Shown one piece after another: positions 62,768 through 64,000 of a DNA stretch of 64,000 nucleotides. Positions within the stretch are counted from its first letter, which is position 1, and every line of letters begins with the position of its first letter. Where the stretch lies: positions 1,178,001-1,242,000 of the forward strand of contig CBDCMS010000004.1 in NCBI GenBank assembly GCA_965219005.1, in the 5' to 3' direction. A model generated the notes under the pieces. It was not told the DNA's origin. It made no database searches and saw only the letters and a list, made by a program, of their open reading frames with translations. The stretch is from CAUZIZ01 sp965219005. Lineage in GTDB: Bacteria; Acidobacteriota; UBA6911; RPQK01; JAJDTT01. The position numbers and the translations under genes were made by a program.

Positions 62768-63379
62768 ATGATCACCAAACCCAGTACCGTGATTGTTGTC
62801 GGTGCTGGTCTCGCTGGATTGAGTGCCTCCTTTCACCTGGCCGAGAAGGGTGTGAACCGTCTCTTTCTCCTGGACAAGGGCCGGGTAGGCTGCGGTTCCA
62901 GCAGCCGTTCCGCTGCGGTCAACGACATGCTTATGTCGACCGAAGCCGCGACCCGGGCCAGGGCCATCAGCTTCGATATTTTTGAACGTTTCAACGACCT
63001 GTTGGACGACGATACCTTCCACCAGGGTTGCCTCTGTCTTTACACCCCCGCGCAGTTCGAGACCGCCCAACAGCTCCACGAGATGCAGCGGGCCGCCGGT
63101 GCGCAGTTCGAGGTGCTCTGCCGCCCCGACAAGCGGCAGAACGCGTTGCGGGGTGGCGACTACGGCCCCGTCATCATTGCCGGTAAGAGTGCCGAGAGCA
63201 AACTGATTCTCCGGCTCGAGAGCGGAGACGTGGCATGCAGATGCCTCCGACCGGTCCGCTGCCGGCGGGGGACATCGGTATCCTTCGCGCTTGGATCGAC
63301 CAGGGCGCGGAATGGGGTGAAATCGAGCTTAAACCGCAGGAGCCTCGAAAACCCCTCGATCCAAAGCTCAAGGCACTGA
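62768..63379 (+). pseudogene. Chimeric, frameshifted locus: FAD oxidoreductase N-terminus joined to PSCyt1 fragment
   Basis: Residues 1-118 are the start of a DAO-type flavoprotein: VIVVGAGLAGLSASFHLAEK, then LDKGRVGCGSSSRSAAVND. At about 63120 the sequence switches without a stop to PDKRQNALRGGDYGPVIIAG followed by KSAESKLILRLESGD, which is the planctomycete cytochrome domain PSCyt1 (normally after a CxxCH). The usual stretch between NALR and RGGDYG is also missing, as if removed between short repeats. At 63229-63235 one base appears lost, and the frame becomes meaningless before stopping at 63379. The flavoprotein lacks its C-terminal two thirds and the cytochrome its haem motif. Confidence 0.75.
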
Positions 63380-64000
63380 TCGTGGCCGTGCGGGGACAGG
63401 ATACCGTGGCCGTGAGGAAGCTCCTCGACGAGGACGCTGAACTCGCGAAAGGGAAAGACTACAGCGACTCGACACCGCTCCATCATGCCGCTGCCTTCGG
63501 GAACTTAGAGACCCTCAAGCTCCTGCTCAACAGTGGCGCAGATGTGAATGCCAAGAATCGCCTCGAAGGGACGCCTCTTCACTGGGCCGTCCGAAACCAT
63601 GAAAAGATGGGGCTGCTGTTAGATCACGGCGCACACATCAACGACAAGACGCAGGACGGAAGCACGCCGCTATACCTCGCCTCCCGCCGTCGCGACAGCC
63701 CCTCGGTCTTGCGGCTGCTACTCAAAAAAGGAGCCAACCCGAACCTCGCGACCCTGAACGGACGCACACCATTAATGGCAGCGGCGGGGGACGGAAACGT
63801 GGTGGCCATGAGACTCTTACTCGCCAAGAGGGCCGACGCGACAGCCCTAAGCGGGAGTGGGGCCGGGACGCTGATAGACGCTGCACGGAGCCGCAACCTG
63901 GAAGCGGTCCGGCTCTTGCTCCGTCACGGCGCGGACGTCAAGGTGGAGACGAAGCGCAAGCAGACCGCCCTCGCCATAGCCGCCCAGCAGGGCGCTGAGG
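63235..64000 (+). CDS. PSCyt1 tail plus ankyrin-repeat protein, 3' end outside window
   Basis: This frame is open from before 63235 to the window end without a stop. It starts with MQMPPTGPLPAGDIGILRAW then IDQGAEW, the conserved end of PSCyt1 domains, and continues with a linker (ELKPQEPRKPLDPKLKALIV) and at least five ankyrin repeats, for example STPLHHAAAFGNLETLKLLL, GTPLHWAVRNHEKMGLLLDH, STPLYLASRR, RTPLMAAAGDGNVVAMRLLL and LEAVRLLLRHGADV. PSCyt1 plus ankyrin fusions are a known periplasmic architecture. The start codon shown is only the first Met after the frameshift; the true 5' half is replaced by flavoprotein sequence. Confidence 0.75.
   Translation, partial: MQMPPTGPLPAGDIGILRAWIDQGAEWGEIELKPQEPRKPLDPKLKALIVAVRGQDTVAVRKLLDEDAELAKGKDYSDSTPLHHAAAFGNLETLKLLLNSGADVNAKNRLEGTPLHWAVRNHEKMGLLLDHGAHINDKTQDGSTPLYLASRRRDSPSVLRLLLKKGANPNLATLNGRTPLMAAAGDGNVVAMRLLLAKRADATALSGSGAGTLIDAARSRNLEAVRLLLRHGADVKVETKRKQTALAIAAQQGAE

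Overview
The window looks like chromosomal DNA of a GC-rich, free-living Gram-negative heterotroph, probably of the Planctomycetota/Verrucomicrobiota or Acidobacteriota type. This assignment is inference from gene content: a planctomycete-type cytochrome (PSCyt1) remnant joined to ankyrin repeats, FG-GAP/VCBS lipoproteins, a Tat-exported Gfo/Idh/MocA oxidoreductase, four paralogous glycosidase-like beta-propeller proteins, huge Calx-beta/DUF11 surface proteins, and many dispersed palindromic repeats. I saw no rRNA, tRNA or CRISPR array.

Layout. 1-16416: the 3' part of one gigantic secreted repeat protein (39 units of about 114 residues here, then DUF11, choice-of-anchor U-like and C-terminal domains), interrupted by one in-frame TAG at 4084. 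16417-17011: a 272-bp MITE and a dispersed repeat. 17012-28833: exported hydrolases and accessory enzymes (acetylxylan-esterase-like protein, noncanonical Nramp transporter, methyltransferase, FG-GAP lipoprotein, CoA-binding protein, TIM-barrel glycosidase-like protein, SGNH hydrolase, Tat-exported oxidoreductase, propeller protein). 28834-34951: a mobile and repeat-rich island (IS1595-family element inside a dispersed repeat, alcohol dehydrogenase and MFS transporter, IS630-family element inserted just upstream of an orphan Phd/YefM antitoxin, and a four-helix-bundle gene bracketed by inverted hexanucleotide arrays).

34952-37410: SAM-cycle operon (ArsR-methyltransferase fusion regulator and adenosylhomocysteinase) with a well-formed promoter, an operator-like palindrome over its -10 box and an apparently leaderless GTG start. 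37440-45699: M14 peptidase-like protein, dihaem cytochrome lipoprotein, mutarotase-like protein and two tandem paralogous exported proteins. 45815-48457: a PEP-synthase/rifampicin-phosphotransferase-like dikinase. 48672-53545: a compact minus-strand operon for a lipid-derived polyketide: type III PKS, isoprenylcysteine-methyltransferase-like enzyme, acyl carrier protein, fatty-acyl-AMP ligase and geranylgeranyl-reductase-like flavoprotein. 53708-54569: small membrane protein and AbrB/Doc toxin-antitoxin module. 54570-61653: second hexamer-array locus, a decayed gene, a TA-flanked MITE, and a translationally coupled minus-strand operon of an FG-GAP lipoprotein with two propeller proteins, facing a third copy. 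61840-64000: secreted DUF4412-like protein, then a chimeric and frameshifted amine-oxidase-like/PSCyt1/ankyrin locus running off the end.

The strongest candidates for something undescribed are the inverted hexanucleotide-array loci (34.2, 53.6 and 54.7 kb; two associated with four-helix-bundle coding sequence), the five-gene type III PKS/FAAL operon, and the expanding repeat gene with its lone amber codon.
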